64,000 nucleotides of DNA from Betaproteobacteria bacterium Ga0077526 (GCA_001464765.1 LNDV01000034.1:744001-808000); one strand, 5' to 3'; positions 1 to 9,780 are shown, counted from the first letter of the stretch. Notes: generated by a model from the letters alone, not told the origin. Program-made: numbers and translations.

Positions 1-2141
1 TGAACTGGGACCCGGTCGACCAGACCGTCCTCGCCAACGAGCAGGTGATCGACGGCCGCGGCTGGCGCACCGGCGCGGTGGTCGAGAAGCGCGAGATCCC
101 CATGTACTACATGCGGATCACCGGCTTCGCCGAAGAACTTCTGGGCTCCCTCGACGGCATGAAGGGCTGGCCCGAGCGCGTGAAGCTCATGCAGGCCAAC
201 TGGATCGGGAAGAGCCAGGGCGTGCGCTTCGCGTTCCCCTACGAGCTCGACGGCAAGCAGGAAAAGCTGTGGGTCTTCACCACCCGCGCCGACACCATCA
301 TGGGCGTCACCTTCTGCGCCGTGGCGGCCGAGCACCCGCTCGCCACACGTGCCGCGCGCGACAACCCCGCCCTCGCCGCCTTCATCGAGGAATGCAAGCA
401 GGGCTCGGTCATGGAGGCGGATCTCGCCACCATGGAGAAGAAGGGCATGCCCACAGGCATCCAGGTCCGTCATCCGATCACCGGTGCCGCGGTGGATGTC
501 TGGGTCGGCAACTACGTGCTCATGGGATACGGTGAAGGCGCCGTGATGGCCGTGCCGGGTCACGATGAGCGCGACTTTCACTTCGCGCGCAAGTACGGCC
601 TGCCGATCGTGCAGGTGGTGGACGTCGCCGGCCAGGCCTTCAGCACCGACACCTGGGCCGAGTGGTACGCCGACAAGACCGGCGGACGCTGCATCAACTC
701 GGGCAAGTACGACGGTCTCGAGTATCTCGCAGCGGTGGACGCGATCTCCGCCGACCTGCGCGCCAAGAGCCTCGGCGACAAGCAGACCACCTGGCGCCTG
801 CGCGACTGGGGCATCTCCCGGCAGCGCTACTGGGGCACGCCGATCCCGCTCATCCATTGCGACAGCTGCGGCGCGGTGCCTGTGCCCGACAAGGACCTCC
901 CCGTGGTCCTGCCCGAGGACTGCGTGCCCGACGGCTCGGGCAATCCGCTCAACAAGCGCGAGTCCTTCCTGCGCGTGGACTGCCCGAAATGCGGCAAGCC
1001 GGCGCGCCGCGAGACCGACACGATGGACACCTTCGTGGACTCGTCCTGGTACTACCTGCGCTACGCCTGCCCGGACAACGACAAGGCAATGGTCGACGAG
1101 CGCGTGAACTACTGGCTGCCGGTGGACCAGTACATCGGCGGCATCGAGCACGCAATCCTGCACCTGCTCTATTCGCGCTTCTGGACCAAGGTGATGCGCG
1201 ACCTTGGGCTGGTGAAACTCGACGAGCCCTTTGCCAACCTGCTCACGCAGGGGATGGTGCTGAACGAAATCTTCTTCCGCAAAGGCGGCGCGGGACGCAT
1301 CCAGTACTTCAACCCGGCCGACGTCGACATCCAGACCGACGACAAGGGCGCGCGCATCGGCGCCGTGCTGCGCAGCGACGGCCAGCCCGTGGAGTCGAGC
1401 GGCATCGGCACCATGTCGAAGTCCAAGAACAACGGCGTGGACCCGCAGGCGCTCATCGAGAAGTACGGTGCGGACACGGCACGTTTCTTCATGATGTTCA
1501 CGAGCCCGCCCGAGCAGACGCTCGAGTGGTCCGACTCCGGTGTGGAAGGCTCCTACCGCTTCATGAAGCGCGTCTGGGGCTTCGCCCATCGCTATCACGA
1601 ATCGATCCGCGCCAATCTTCCTGCCGGCGGCATGCCGGCCCTCGCGGCCGGTCTTGCCGATGCGCGCCGCGAGATTCACCGCAACCTCGAACAGGCCAAC
1701 TTCGACCTGCAGCGCCAGCAGTTCAACACGGTCGCCTCGGCCTGCATGAAGATCCTCAATGCGCTGGAGCGCGCGCCCGCCGATGACGCCGCGGCGCACG
1801 CCGCCGTCGCGGCAGAGGGGCTGTCGATCCTGCTGCGCGTGCAGTCGCCCATCACGCCGCACCTCTGCCATTTCCTCTGGCAGTCGCTCGGGTTCGGCAA
1901 GGACATCCTCGACGCGGGCTGGCCCGAGCCGCTGCCCGAGGCCCTCGCGCAGGACGAGATCGAACTGGTCGTGCAGGTGAACGGCAAGCTGCGCGGCAGC
2001 CTCCGCGTGGCGCAGGGCGCGAGCCAGGCGGACATCGAACGTCTCGCGCTCGATAATCCGAACGTCCAGAAGTTCACCGAAGGCAAGCCGCCGCGCAAGG
2101 TCATCGTCGTGCCCGGCCGCCTCGTGAACATCGTGGTGTGA
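1..2141 (+). CDS. leuS: leucyl-tRNA synthetase, 3' part
   Basis: Cytoplasmic class I aminoacyl-tRNA synthetase that charges tRNA-Leu. The reading frame is open from base 3, so the N-terminus, including the HIGH signature, lies left of the window; about 712 residues are present. The CP1 editing domain is visible (TTRADTIMGVTF and the AVPGHDERD motif), then the catalytic core with the MSKSK loop, the anticodon-binding helical domain and the C-terminal VQVNGKLRG segment typical of bacterial LeuS. lptE follows 12 bp downstream on the same strand, the common proteobacterial arrangement. The identification is secure. Confidence 0.97.
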   Translation, partial: NWDPVDQTVLANEQVIDGRGWRTGAVVEKREIPMYYMRITGFAEELLGSLDGMKGWPERVKLMQANWIGKSQGVRFAFPYELDGKQEKLWVFTTRADTIMGVTFCAVAAEHPLATRAARDNPALAAFIEECKQGSVMEADLATMEKKGMPTGIQVRHPITGAAVDVWVGNYVLMGYGEGAVMAVPGHDERDFHFARKYGLPIVQVVDVAGQAFSTDTWAEWYADKTGGRCINSGKYDGLEYLAAVDAISADLRAKSLGDKQTTWRLRDWGISRQRYWGTPIPLIHCDSCGAVPVPDKDLPVVLPEDCVPDGSGNPLNKRESFLRVDCPKCGKPARRETDTMDTFVDSSWYYLRYACPDNDKAMVDERVNYWLPVDQYIGGIEHAILHLLYSRFWTKVMRDLGLVKLDEPFANLLTQGMVLNEIFFRKGGAGRIQYFNPADVDIQTDDKGARIGAVLRSDGQPVESSGIGTMSKSKNNGVDPQALIEKYGADTARFFMMFTSPPEQTLEWSDSGVEGSYRFMKRVWGFAHRYHESIRANLPAGGMPALAAGLADARREIHRNLEQANFDLQRQQFNTVASACMKILNALERAPADDAAAHAAVAAEGLSILLRVQSPITPHLCHFLWQSLGFGKDILDAGWPEPLPEALAQDEIELVVQVNGKLRGSLRVAQGASQADIERLALDNPNVQKFTEGKPPRKVIVVPGRLVNIVV

Positions 2142-2153
2142 CACCGGCCGACG

Positions 2154-2657
2154 ATGCTAGAGCGCCGAACCCTGCTCGCCCTGCTGACCGCGCTGCCGCT
2201 CGCCGCGTGCGGATTCCAGCTGCGCGGGCAGGTGAGCTTGCCGTTCGAGACCGTGTTCGTGGAAGGTCTGCCGTACTCGGCGCTGAACGGCCAGCTGAAG
2301 CGCGGGATCCAGAGCAGCGGCGCCACGCTTGCAGCTCAACCGGAAGCCGCCCAGGCCGTGGTGAATCTGCTGAGCGAGTCCCAGGAGCGCGGCATCCTCG
2401 CGGTGTCGGCCGGCGGCCGGGTCCGCGAACTGCAACTGCGCTACCGGGTCAACTTCAAGGTCGTGGACCCCAAGGGTCGCGAGTGGCTCTCGCCCACCGA
2501 AGTGGTCATCATGCGTGACATGACCTACGACGACACGCAGATTCTCGCGAAGGAAGGCGAGGCGCAGACGCTGTTCCGCGAGATGCAGGTCGATGCCGTG
2601 CAGCAGGTACTCCGGCGCATCCAGGCGATCCGCGCCATGAGCGAGGAGCCGACCTGA
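2154..2657 (+). CDS. lptE: LPS-assembly lipoprotein LptE
   Basis: Outer-membrane lipoprotein that plugs the LptD translocon and helps deliver lipopolysaccharide to the cell surface. The 167-residue product starts with a lipoprotein signal ending in LAAC (Cys19), followed by CGFQLRG, the usual LptE start. Length and position after leuS fit the family. The stop overlaps the metX start by one base (TGATG), suggesting translational coupling. In most relatives holA (DNA polymerase III delta) follows lptE; here it does not. Confidence 0.93.
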   Translation: MLERRTLLALLTALPLAACGFQLRGQVSLPFETVFVEGLPYSALNGQLKRGIQSSGATLAAQPEAAQAVVNLLSESQERGILAVSAGGRVRELQLRYRVNFKVVDPKGREWLSPTEVVIMRDMTYDDTQILAKEGEAQTLFREMQVDAVQQVLRRIQAIRAMSEEPT

Positions 2658-3796
2658 TGGGTGCACCCCGCGAAGCGGACGGCTCGGTGGGCGCCGTCAC
2701 CCCGCAGGACATGCAGTTCGACGAACCTCTGCCGCTCGTGAGCGGCGCGGTGATGCCGTCCTACTCCATCCGTTACGAGACCTACGGCACGCTGAACGCC
2801 GAGCGGTCCAACGCGGTCCTCGTGTGTCATGCGCTGAACGCTTCCCACCATGTCGCGGGCTGGTACGAGGACGATCCCAAGGACATCGGCTGGTGGGACA
2901 ACCTCATCGGCCCCGGCAAGCCGGTGGACACGGACCGGTTCTTCGTCATCGGCATCAACAACCTCGGCGGCTGCCATGGCTCCACCGGGCCGGCCAGCAT
3001 CAATCCCGCCACGGGCAAGCCCTGGGGCGCGGACTTCCCGGTCGTGACGGTGGACGACTGGGTGCAGGTGCACGCGCGCCTCGCCGACCGGCTGGGCATC
3101 CGCCAGTTCGCGGCGGTGGTGGGCGGCAGCCTCGGCGCGATGCAGTCGCTGCAGTGGACCCTTCGCTTCCCCGATCGCGTGCGCAATTCGCTGGTGATCG
3201 CCGCCGCACCGAAACTGTCGGCCCAGAACATCGCCTTCAATGAAGTGGCGCGGCAGGCGATCACGACCGACCCCGACTTCCACGGCGGCAACTACTACGC
3301 GCATGGCGTCGTGCCGCGCCGCGGACTGCGCATCGCGCGGATGCTGGGTCACATCACCTACCTGTCCGATGACGCGATGGCCGAGAAGTTCGGCCGCGAA
3401 CTGCGTGAGGGCGAGTTCAAGTTCGGCTTCGACGTGGAGTTCGAGATCGAGTCCTACCTGCGCTACCAGGGCGACAAGTTCTCGACCTACTTCGACGCCA
3501 ACACCTACCTGCGCATCACCAAGGCGCTGGACTACTTCGACCCGGCCATGGCGCACGGCGGCAATCTCGCCGCAGCGCTCGCCGGCGCCAAGGCGCGTTT
3601 CCTGGTGATCTCGTTCACCTCGGATTGGCGCTTCTCGCCCGGCCGGTCCCGCGAGATCGTCAAGGCGCTGCTCGACAACGGCCATGACGTGAGCTATGCC
3701 GAGATCGACGCGCCGCACGGCCACGACGCCTTCCTCATGGACGATCCGCGCTACCACGGCGTGGTGCGGGCCTACATGAACAACATCGCGACCTGA
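2657..3796 (+). CDS. metX: homoserine O-acyltransferase MetX
   Basis: Alpha/beta-hydrolase-fold enzyme that acylates homoserine in the first committed step of methionine synthesis. The nucleophile elbow is VGGSLGAMQ (Ser158), and the C-terminal part carries SFTSDWRF and HGHDAF with the catalytic Asp and His. At 379 residues the length is normal. Whether acetyl-CoA or succinyl-CoA is used cannot be read safely from sequence alone; some proteobacterial MetX enzymes are succinyltransferases. metW follows 4 bp downstream, the standard MetX-MetW pair. Confidence 0.95.
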   Translation: MGAPREADGSVGAVTPQDMQFDEPLPLVSGAVMPSYSIRYETYGTLNAERSNAVLVCHALNASHHVAGWYEDDPKDIGWWDNLIGPGKPVDTDRFFVIGINNLGGCHGSTGPASINPATGKPWGADFPVVTVDDWVQVHARLADRLGIRQFAAVVGGSLGAMQSLQWTLRFPDRVRNSLVIAAAPKLSAQNIAFNEVARQAITTDPDFHGGNYYAHGVVPRRGLRIARMLGHITYLSDDAMAEKFGRELREGEFKFGFDVEFEIESYLRYQGDKFSTYFDANTYLRITKALDYFDPAMAHGGNLAAALAGAKARFLVISFTSDWRFSPGRSREIVKALLDNGHDVSYAEIDAPHGHDAFLMDDPRYHGVVRAYMNNIAT

Positions 3797-3800
3797 GCCC

Positions 3801-4442
3801 ATGAGCATACCCGGCAACGGCAACGGCAACGGTCTTCCGATGCGCTCCGACTTCGACGCGATCGCTCAGTGGGTGCGCCCGGGTTCGCGCGTGCTCGATC
3901 TCGGTTGCGGCGACGGCTCGCTGCTGCGCTCGCTCAAGCAGACGCGCAATGTCACGGGCTACGGCGTCGACATCTCCGACGACAACGTGCTTGCGTGCGT
4001 GACCAACGGCGTCAACGTGATCCAGAGCGACCTCGAGGCGGGCCTGTCCGGCTTCGAGTCCGGGTCCTTCGACTATGTGATCCTCTCGCAGACCCTGCAG
4101 GCGATGAAGCACACCGAGCGGCTGCTGCGCGAGATCCTGCGCGTGGGCCGCGAAGGCATCGTGAGCTTCCCCAACTTCGGCTACTGGCATGCGCGGCTGC
4201 AGGTGCTGGGCGGGACGATGCCGGTGTCGCGCGATCTCCCCTACCAGTGGTACGACACGCCCAACATCCACCTCTTCACCATCGAGGACTTCGAGATCTT
4301 CTGCCGCGGGCATCGCCTGCGCATCCTCGACCGTGTCGTCCTCACGGCGGGGCGCCGCGTGACCTTTGCGCCGAATCTGCTGGGCGCGCTCGCGGTCTAT
4401 CGGCTCGACCAGGCGCACGGCGCGGCGGCCGTCGGCGCGTGA
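3801..4442 (+). CDS. metW: methionine biosynthesis protein MetW
   Basis: SAM-methyltransferase-fold protein encoded next to metX in many proteobacteria, where it supports homoserine acylation. The SAM motif I is VLDLGCGDGS near residue 35. The family signatures LSQTLQAMKH and SFPNFGYWHARLQ are present, as is the YQWYDTPNIHLFT segment. The product has 213 residues. It sits in one run of genes with metX upstream and ampG 3 bp downstream. Confidence 0.94.
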   Translation: MSIPGNGNGNGLPMRSDFDAIAQWVRPGSRVLDLGCGDGSLLRSLKQTRNVTGYGVDISDDNVLACVTNGVNVIQSDLEAGLSGFESGSFDYVILSQTLQAMKHTERLLREILRVGREGIVSFPNFGYWHARLQVLGGTMPVSRDLPYQWYDTPNIHLFTIEDFEIFCRGHRLRILDRVVLTAGRRVTFAPNLLGALAVYRLDQAHGAAAVGA

Positions 4443-4445
4443 CCG

Positions 4446-5720
4446 ATGGCTGACAAGCGGTCCGCGCTCTCAGCGCTGCTCACGCGCCGGATGCTCATCT
4501 GCATCTTCACGGGCTTCAGTTCCGGACTGCCGCTGTATCTGCTGCTGAACCTCGTGCCCGCCTGGCTGCGCACCGAGGGCATCAGCCTGAAGGCCATCGG
4601 CGCCTTCGCGCTCATCCAGTTTCCGTACACCTGGAAGTTCCTCTGGGCGCCGATGCTCGACCGGTACGTGGTACCCGTGCTGGGCCGCCGCCGCGGCTGG
4701 ATGCTCCTCACGCAGGTGACTCTGTTCGCGCTCATCGCCTGGCTCGGCACGCTGTCGCCGTCGCAGGATCTCATGTGGGTCGTATACGCCGCCACCGGCG
4801 TGGCGTTCCTGAGCGCCACGCAGGACATCGTGCTCGATGCCTATCGCCGCGAGCTGCTCCAGGAATCCGAGCTGGGACTGGGCAACGCCGTGCATGTGAA
4901 CGCCTACCGCATCGCGGGGCTGGTGCCGGGCTCCCTGTCGCTGATTCTCGCCGACCGCATGCCGTGGAGCTCGGTGTTCCTGGTGACAGCGGCCTTCATG
5001 ATCCCGGGCATGGTGATGGCACTCGCCGTTCGCGAACCGGGCATCACGGGCGGGGTGCCCAAGACACTGCGCGAGGCGGTGGTCGAGCCGTTCCGCGAGT
5101 TCTGGGGCCGTCAGGGCTGGCAGGGCGCCGTGCTGGTGCTGAGCTTCATCTTCTTCTACAAGCTCGGCGACAGCATGTGCACCGCCCTCGCGACACCCTT
5201 CTATCTCGACATGGGCTACGCCAAGTCCGACATCGGCATCATCGCGAAGAACGCGGGGCTCTGGCCCAGCGTCATCGGCGGCCTGCTGGGCGGCCTGTGG
5301 ATGGTGAAGCTGGGGATCAACCGCGGGCTGTGGCTCTTCGGCATCGTGCAGGTCGTGAGCATCCTGGGGTTCGTGTGGCTCGCGCAGCAGGGGCCGTTCA
5401 CGGACATCGGCGCCTACGAGCGTGCCGCGCTGGCCCTGGTGATCGGCGGGGAGGCGCTGGGCGTGGGCCTCGGAACCGCCGCCTTCGTCGCCTTCATCGC
5501 CCGCACGACCAACCCGGCCTATACGGCCACCCAGTTCGCGCTGTTCACCAGTCTGGCCGCCGTGCCCCGAACCTTCGTCAACGCGATGACCGGCTGGCTC
5601 GTGGAGCGCATGGGCTGGTTCGGATTCTTCTGGCTGTGTCTCGTCCTGGCCCTGCCCGGCATGGCCCTGCTCTGGAAGGTCGCCCCGTGGAACGAACCGG
5701 TCAAGGCACCGCCCCAGTAG
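4446..5720 (+). CDS. ampG: AmpG-type muropeptide MFS transporter
   Basis: Inner-membrane major-facilitator permease of the AmpG family, which imports anhydro-muropeptides for cell-wall recycling. The product has 424 residues with about 12 hydrophobic segments. The N-terminal GFSSGLPLYLL and FPYTWKFLWAPMLDR motifs are characteristic, as is the SATQDIVLDAYRREL segment. It follows metW at 3 bp and probably shares its transcript. The substrate is inferred from the family; nothing here tests it. Confidence 0.9.
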   Translation: MADKRSALSALLTRRMLICIFTGFSSGLPLYLLLNLVPAWLRTEGISLKAIGAFALIQFPYTWKFLWAPMLDRYVVPVLGRRRGWMLLTQVTLFALIAWLGTLSPSQDLMWVVYAATGVAFLSATQDIVLDAYRRELLQESELGLGNAVHVNAYRIAGLVPGSLSLILADRMPWSSVFLVTAAFMIPGMVMALAVREPGITGGVPKTLREAVVEPFREFWGRQGWQGAVLVLSFIFFYKLGDSMCTALATPFYLDMGYAKSDIGIIAKNAGLWPSVIGGLLGGLWMVKLGINRGLWLFGIVQVVSILGFVWLAQQGPFTDIGAYERAALALVIGGEALGVGLGTAAFVAFIARTTNPAYTATQFALFTSLAAVPRTFVNAMTGWLVERMGWFGFFWLCLVLALPGMALLWKVAPWNEPVKAPPQ

Positions 5721-5767
5721 CCGATAACCGGCTGTCTTCCCTGTTCTTCATCGAGAGTATTCCTGCA

Positions 5768-6439
5768 ATGACCAAGACTTTTGCCTCCCTCATCGCCGTT
5801 TCGATGGCCGTCGCCGGCTGCACCTCCACCGGCAGTGCCGACGGCAAGCGCCCCATGACCAACACCGAGAAAGGCGCCATCATCGGCGCCGTCGGCGGTG
5901 CGGTGGTCGGTGCAGCCGTCACGAAGAAGCGCGCCAAAGGCGCCCTGATCGGCGCAGTGGGTGGCGGTCTGGCCGGCGCCGCGGTCGGCAACTACATGGA
6001 CCGCCAGAAGCAGGACCTGGAGAAGAGCCTGAAATCCGAGCGCGACAGCGGCAACGTCTCCATCCAGAAGGTCTCCGATGATCTGATGAAGATCACCATG
6101 ACGAGCCAGACGGCTTTCGACGTCGGTCAGGCCGACATCAAGCCGGGATTCCGGACCACCATGGACAAGCTTGCCGATGTGGTTGTGCGCTACGGCAAGA
6201 CGTCGCTCACGGTCGTCGGCCACACCGACGCCGAGGGTACGCAGGAGAACAACCAGGCCCTCTCGCAGCGTCGGGCCCAGGCCGTCGTCGACTACCTGGA
6301 AAGCAAGAACGTGAACCCCACCCGTCTCGCGGCCGTGGGCAAGGGCGAAACCGAGCCCGTCGCCGACAACAAGACCGAAGCCGGCCGCCGGGCGAACCGC
6401 CGCGTTGAGATCCTCGTGGAGCCCGTCCGGGCCGAGTAG
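5768..6439 (+). CDS. OmpA-family peptidoglycan-associated lipoprotein
   Basis: A 223-residue envelope lipoprotein resembling YiaD. The signal peptide ends at a lipobox (VAGC, Cys18). A glycine-zipper region follows (repeats of GAIIGAVGGAVVGAA type, about residues 37-77), then a C-terminal OmpA domain with TVVGHTDAEGTQENN and RRANRRVEI, the peptidoglycan-binding signature. The ATG at 5768 was chosen because the signal peptide starts there; the frame stays open upstream inside ampG. The likely role is tethering the outer membrane to peptidoglycan. Confidence 0.9.
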   Translation: MTKTFASLIAVSMAVAGCTSTGSADGKRPMTNTEKGAIIGAVGGAVVGAAVTKKRAKGALIGAVGGGLAGAAVGNYMDRQKQDLEKSLKSERDSGNVSIQKVSDDLMKITMTSQTAFDVGQADIKPGFRTTMDKLADVVVRYGKTSLTVVGHTDAEGTQENNQALSQRRAQAVVDYLESKNVNPTRLAAVGKGETEPVADNKTEAGRRANRRVEILVEPVRAE

Positions 6440-6584
6440 CCGCCTCAGGCCGCGACTCAGCCCGCAGGCTGACGTTGCGGCCGCCCATCGCGAGATAGGC
6501 AGCAAGCTTGGAACCCTTCGCCCTCGCCGTGGACAAACTCCTGTTTGTCCAAGCGCAGGAAAACAAAACGGGAGGGTTCGTTTC

Positions 6585-7742
6585 ATGGATCGTCAGCAGA
6601 AGGGACGGCGGCGCCTGCTCGGGGCGGCCGCCGCCGGAGGCGCCGCGGCGCTCGCCACCACGGCGGGCTGTGGACTGGGAAGTGGTCCCGATCAGGTGGT
6701 CGGCGGCGCGGGAGCGGTAGCCGGACAGTCGGTTTCGCTCAAGTTCCAGGCGGGCTTTCCACTGAAGGACCCGTTCTTCGACCTCTCTCAGATGTTCATC
6801 AGGACCATCTCGGACCTGACGGGCGGGTTGCTCAAGATCGAGTTGCTTCCCGCGGGCGCCGTGGTCGGCGCCTTCGACATGGCAGATGCCGTGCACAAAG
6901 GCATTCTCGACGGGTGCATTGCAGTGCCGGCCTTCTGGTACGGAAAGGAAAACGCCCTCTCCCTGTTCGGCACCGGGCCGGCGCTGGGCCAGGATTCCAA
7001 TACGCTGCTCGCCTGGATGGAATACGGGGGCGGAAAGGAGCTGTACGACGAGTTGTACCGAGATGTACTCAAGCTCGACGTCGTCGGTCTGCTTTGGGGT
7101 CCGATGGGGATCCAGCCGTTCGGCTGGTTCAAGCGCGAGGTCAAGAGCCGCGCCGACCTCCAGGGTCTCAAGTACCGCACCGTCGGCCTGTCGATCGATC
7201 TGTTCACGGAAATGGGTGCGTCGGTGGTGGCGATGCCGGGGGGAGAAATCATCCCTTCGCTCGAGCGCGGCGTCATCGATGCCGCCGAGTACAACAATCC
7301 GGAGAGCGACGCCGCGCTGGGGTTCCCGGACGTCGCCAAGGTCTGCATGGTGAAGAGCTATCACCAGCCGGGTGAAGTCCTCGAGATGCTCATCAGCAAG
7401 CGTGTCTTCGACGCCTTGTCTCCGGCGTACCAGAGTGTCGTCCGCTATGCCGCCAAGGCGGCGTGCGCCGAGATGAGTTGGCGCACGCTCGACCGCTACT
7501 CCAAGGCTTACGAGGACATGCGCGACAAGCGCGGCGTGAAGTTCGTGGAAACGCCGAAGGAACTGCTTGATGCCCAGCTGAATGCCTGGGACAAGGTCAT
7601 CACCCAGAAGGCGCAGAGCAATCCGTTCTTCGCAAAGGTGCTCGAGTCCCAGAAGGCCTTCCTGAAGCGGGTCGTGGGCTACCAGGTCAAGTTCAACAAC
7701 GACCCGCGCCTTCCGTTCGAACACTTCTTCGGCAAGGCCTGA
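6585..7742 (+). CDS. TRAP transporter substrate-binding protein, DctP family
   Basis: Extracytoplasmic solute receptor of a TRAP transporter, 385 residues. The start at 6585 has a strong GGAGGG ribosome site 8 bp upstream. The N-terminus combines an RRRLLG twin-arginine-like motif (residues 8-13) with a possible lipobox at Cys29 (TTAGC), so export may be by Tat with or without lipid attachment. The segments FWYGKENALSLF and SVVAMPGGEIIPSLERGVIDAAEY place it in the TakP-like branch that binds organic acids. dctQ- and dctM-type genes follow immediately. The actual ligand is unknown. Confidence 0.92.
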   Translation: MDRQQKGRRRLLGAAAAGGAAALATTAGCGLGSGPDQVVGGAGAVAGQSVSLKFQAGFPLKDPFFDLSQMFIRTISDLTGGLLKIELLPAGAVVGAFDMADAVHKGILDGCIAVPAFWYGKENALSLFGTGPALGQDSNTLLAWMEYGGGKELYDELYRDVLKLDVVGLLWGPMGIQPFGWFKREVKSRADLQGLKYRTVGLSIDLFTEMGASVVAMPGGEIIPSLERGVIDAAEYNNPESDAALGFPDVAKVCMVKSYHQPGEVLEMLISKRVFDALSPAYQSVVRYAAKAACAEMSWRTLDRYSKAYEDMRDKRGVKFVETPKELLDAQLNAWDKVITQKAQSNPFFAKVLESQKAFLKRVVGYQVKFNNDPRLPFEHFFGKA

Positions 7743-7745
7743 GCC

Positions 7746-8333
7746 ATGAACGGGCTGCTGCTCACGATCGACCGCATCAGCGCGGTCGCGGGGAAGATAT
7801 TCGCGTGGCTCATCGTCCTGCTGACGGTCATCGTCGGCTATGACGTGCTCGCACGGAAACTGGGTTCCCCGACACACTGGGCGTTCGACCTTTCGCTGAT
7901 GGTATACGCCGTGCTGTTTCTCATGGCCGGGGCGTACACGCTCTCCCGCAACGGCCATGTCCGCGCGGACCTGCTCTATCGCGAGCTTTCGGCGCGAACC
8001 CAGGCCTGGTTCGATCTGGTCCTTTACTTCGCCTTCTTCCTCCCGGGTATCGCCGCCCTCGTCTATGCCGGCTGGGAGTTCGCCGACAAGTCGCTTTCCA
8101 TTCGCGAGGCGTCCAGTGTCACGGGCAGCGGTCTGCCGGTCTGGCCTGTGAAGATGTTCATTCCCGTTGCGGGCGCGCTGCTGCTCCTGCAGGCGTTTGC
8201 CGAGATCGTGCGGTGCCTGATCTGCATCCGGAGCGGCCGGTGGCCCGACCGCCTGCAGGATGTGGAAGAAGCCGACATCGAGCAGTTGAAGGCGATCGTC
8301 CAGGCAGTCGAGGTGAAGGGGGTGACGAAATGA
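7746..8333 (+). CDS. TRAP transporter small permease, DctQ type
   Basis: Small membrane subunit of the TRAP transporter, 195 residues with four predicted transmembrane segments. The motif VIVGYDVLARKLGSPTHWAFDLS is typical of DctQ subunits that pair with TakP-like receptors. It lies 3 bp after the receptor gene. Its stop overlaps the dctM start (ATGA), so the three genes are almost certainly one operon. Confidence 0.92.
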   Translation: MNGLLLTIDRISAVAGKIFAWLIVLLTVIVGYDVLARKLGSPTHWAFDLSLMVYAVLFLMAGAYTLSRNGHVRADLLYRELSARTQAWFDLVLYFAFFLPGIAALVYAGWEFADKSLSIREASSVTGSGLPVWPVKMFIPVAGALLLLQAFAEIVRCLICIRSGRWPDRLQDVEEADIEQLKAIVQAVEVKGVTK

Positions 8334-9766
8334 AGCTTCGCCTCGACACCAAGACGATCGGCTTCGCCTTTCTAGCGCTGCTGATCGTGCTGTACATCCT
8401 GTTCCTGCCGCCGCCATCGCGCTTCTACAACCCGCACCTGGGCCTCGTCATGCTGGGGCTCATCGTCGTGGCGATCCTGCTCGGGTTTCCGATCGCGTTC
8501 ACGCTGATGGGGCTGGGAATCATGTTCGGGTTCGCCGCGATGTGGCGGCCGGGCGTTCCCTTCACGGAGAACCCGGTGTTCGACTCCATGGTGCTGCGCA
8601 CCTATGGCGTCATGTCGAACGACATCATCATCTCGGTGCCCCTGTTCATCTTCATGGGCTACATCGTCGAGCGTTCGGGGATCATCGACCGGCTGTTCAA
8701 GAGCCTGGAGCTCGCGATGGCGCGCGTTCCCGCGGCGCTCGCCGTGGCCACCATCGCGACGTGCGCCGTGTTTGCCGCCGCAACGGGCATCGTCGGCGCC
8801 GTCGTCACGCTGATGGGACTCCTCGTGCTTCAGCCGATGCTCAAGGCCGGCTACGACGTGAAGATGGCGGCCGGGGCAATCGCCGCGGGAGGATGTCTCG
8901 GCATCCTGATTCCGCCCTCGGTGATGCTCATCCTCTACGGTGCCACGGCCGGCGTGTCGGTCGTTCAGCTCTACGCCGGCGCGTTCGGGCCTGGCCTCAT
9001 GCTGGCCTGCCTCTACATCGCCTACGTGATGGTCCGCGCAAAGCTGAATCCGAAGATGGCGCCTCCCCTGCCTGCCGAGGAGCGCAACGTGCCTGTCGGC
9101 ACGATCGTGCGCATGCTCGCCTCGTCGTTTCTGCCCCTGTTTCTTCTGATCGGCTCCGTGCTCGGCAGCATCATCGCCGGCTGGGCCACGGCAAGCGAGG
9201 CTGCGGCGCTCGGTGCCATCGGTGCCATCGTCCTGGCGCTGGCATACCGACGGTTGCCGTGGGAGAGATTCAAGGATTCCGTCTACCTCACGAGTCGCAC
9301 CACCGCGATGGTGTGCTGGATGCTGGTCGGCTCCTGGGTGTTCTCGTCGACCTTCGCCGTGCTGGGTGGCCAGCGCATCCTGGAGCAGTGGGTGCTCTCG
9401 ATGGACCTCTCGCCCGGCGGATTCCTGCTGCTGTCCCAGGTGCTGATCTTCCTGCTCGGCTGGCCCCTCGACTGGACCGTGATCATCATCATCTTCGTGC
9501 CGATCTTCCTGCCGATGCTGCCCCACTTCGGCATCGACCCTCTGTTCTTCGGCCTGCTCACCGCGCTGAACCTTCAGACGGCATTCCTTTCTCCCCCCAT
9601 GGCAATGGCCGCGTATTACCTCAAGGGGGTAGCGCCTCCCCACGTGACGCTCGCCCAGATCTTCCGGGGCATGGTCCCGTTCATGCTGATTCAGATCGGT
9701 GCGATGATCCTTCTGGTGCTCTTCCCCGCCATCGGGATGTGGCTGCCGAAGTTTCTGTATCAGTAG
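8330..9766 (+). CDS. TRAP transporter large permease, DctM type
   Basis: Large membrane subunit forming the sodium-coupled elevator transporter, 478 residues and about 12-13 hydrophobic segments. The ATG at 8330 overlaps the dctQ stop; a frame open further upstream is not needed. The family motif GGCLGILIPPSVMLILYG is present near residue 185, and LGWPLDWTVIIIIFVPIFLP near residue 380. It closes the receptor-DctQ-DctM operon. A perfect hairpin follows 14 bp after the stop. Confidence 0.94.
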   Translation: MKLRLDTKTIGFAFLALLIVLYILFLPPPSRFYNPHLGLVMLGLIVVAILLGFPIAFTLMGLGIMFGFAAMWRPGVPFTENPVFDSMVLRTYGVMSNDIIISVPLFIFMGYIVERSGIIDRLFKSLELAMARVPAALAVATIATCAVFAAATGIVGAVVTLMGLLVLQPMLKAGYDVKMAAGAIAAGGCLGILIPPSVMLILYGATAGVSVVQLYAGAFGPGLMLACLYIAYVMVRAKLNPKMAPPLPAEERNVPVGTIVRMLASSFLPLFLLIGSVLGSIIAGWATASEAAALGAIGAIVLALAYRRLPWERFKDSVYLTSRTTAMVCWMLVGSWVFSSTFAVLGGQRILEQWVLSMDLSPGGFLLLSQVLIFLLGWPLDWTVIIIIFVPIFLPMLPHFGIDPLFFGLLTALNLQTAFLSPPMAMAAYYLKGVAPPHVTLAQIFRGMVPFMLIQIGAMILLVLFPAIGMWLPKFLYQ

Positions 9767-9780
9767 CCTTCCGTTCTGCG

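Noticed and set aside
6440..6500. Terminator after the OmpA-like gene
   Set aside because: Only a short CAGCC-CGCA-GGCTG stem with no T-run; too weak to list.
6207..8417. A 736-codon open frame on the - strand
   Set aside because: It runs antisense through the OmpA-like lipoprotein and the TRAP genes; its product is low-complexity His/Arg/Gly-rich, as expected for a shadow in GC-rich DNA.
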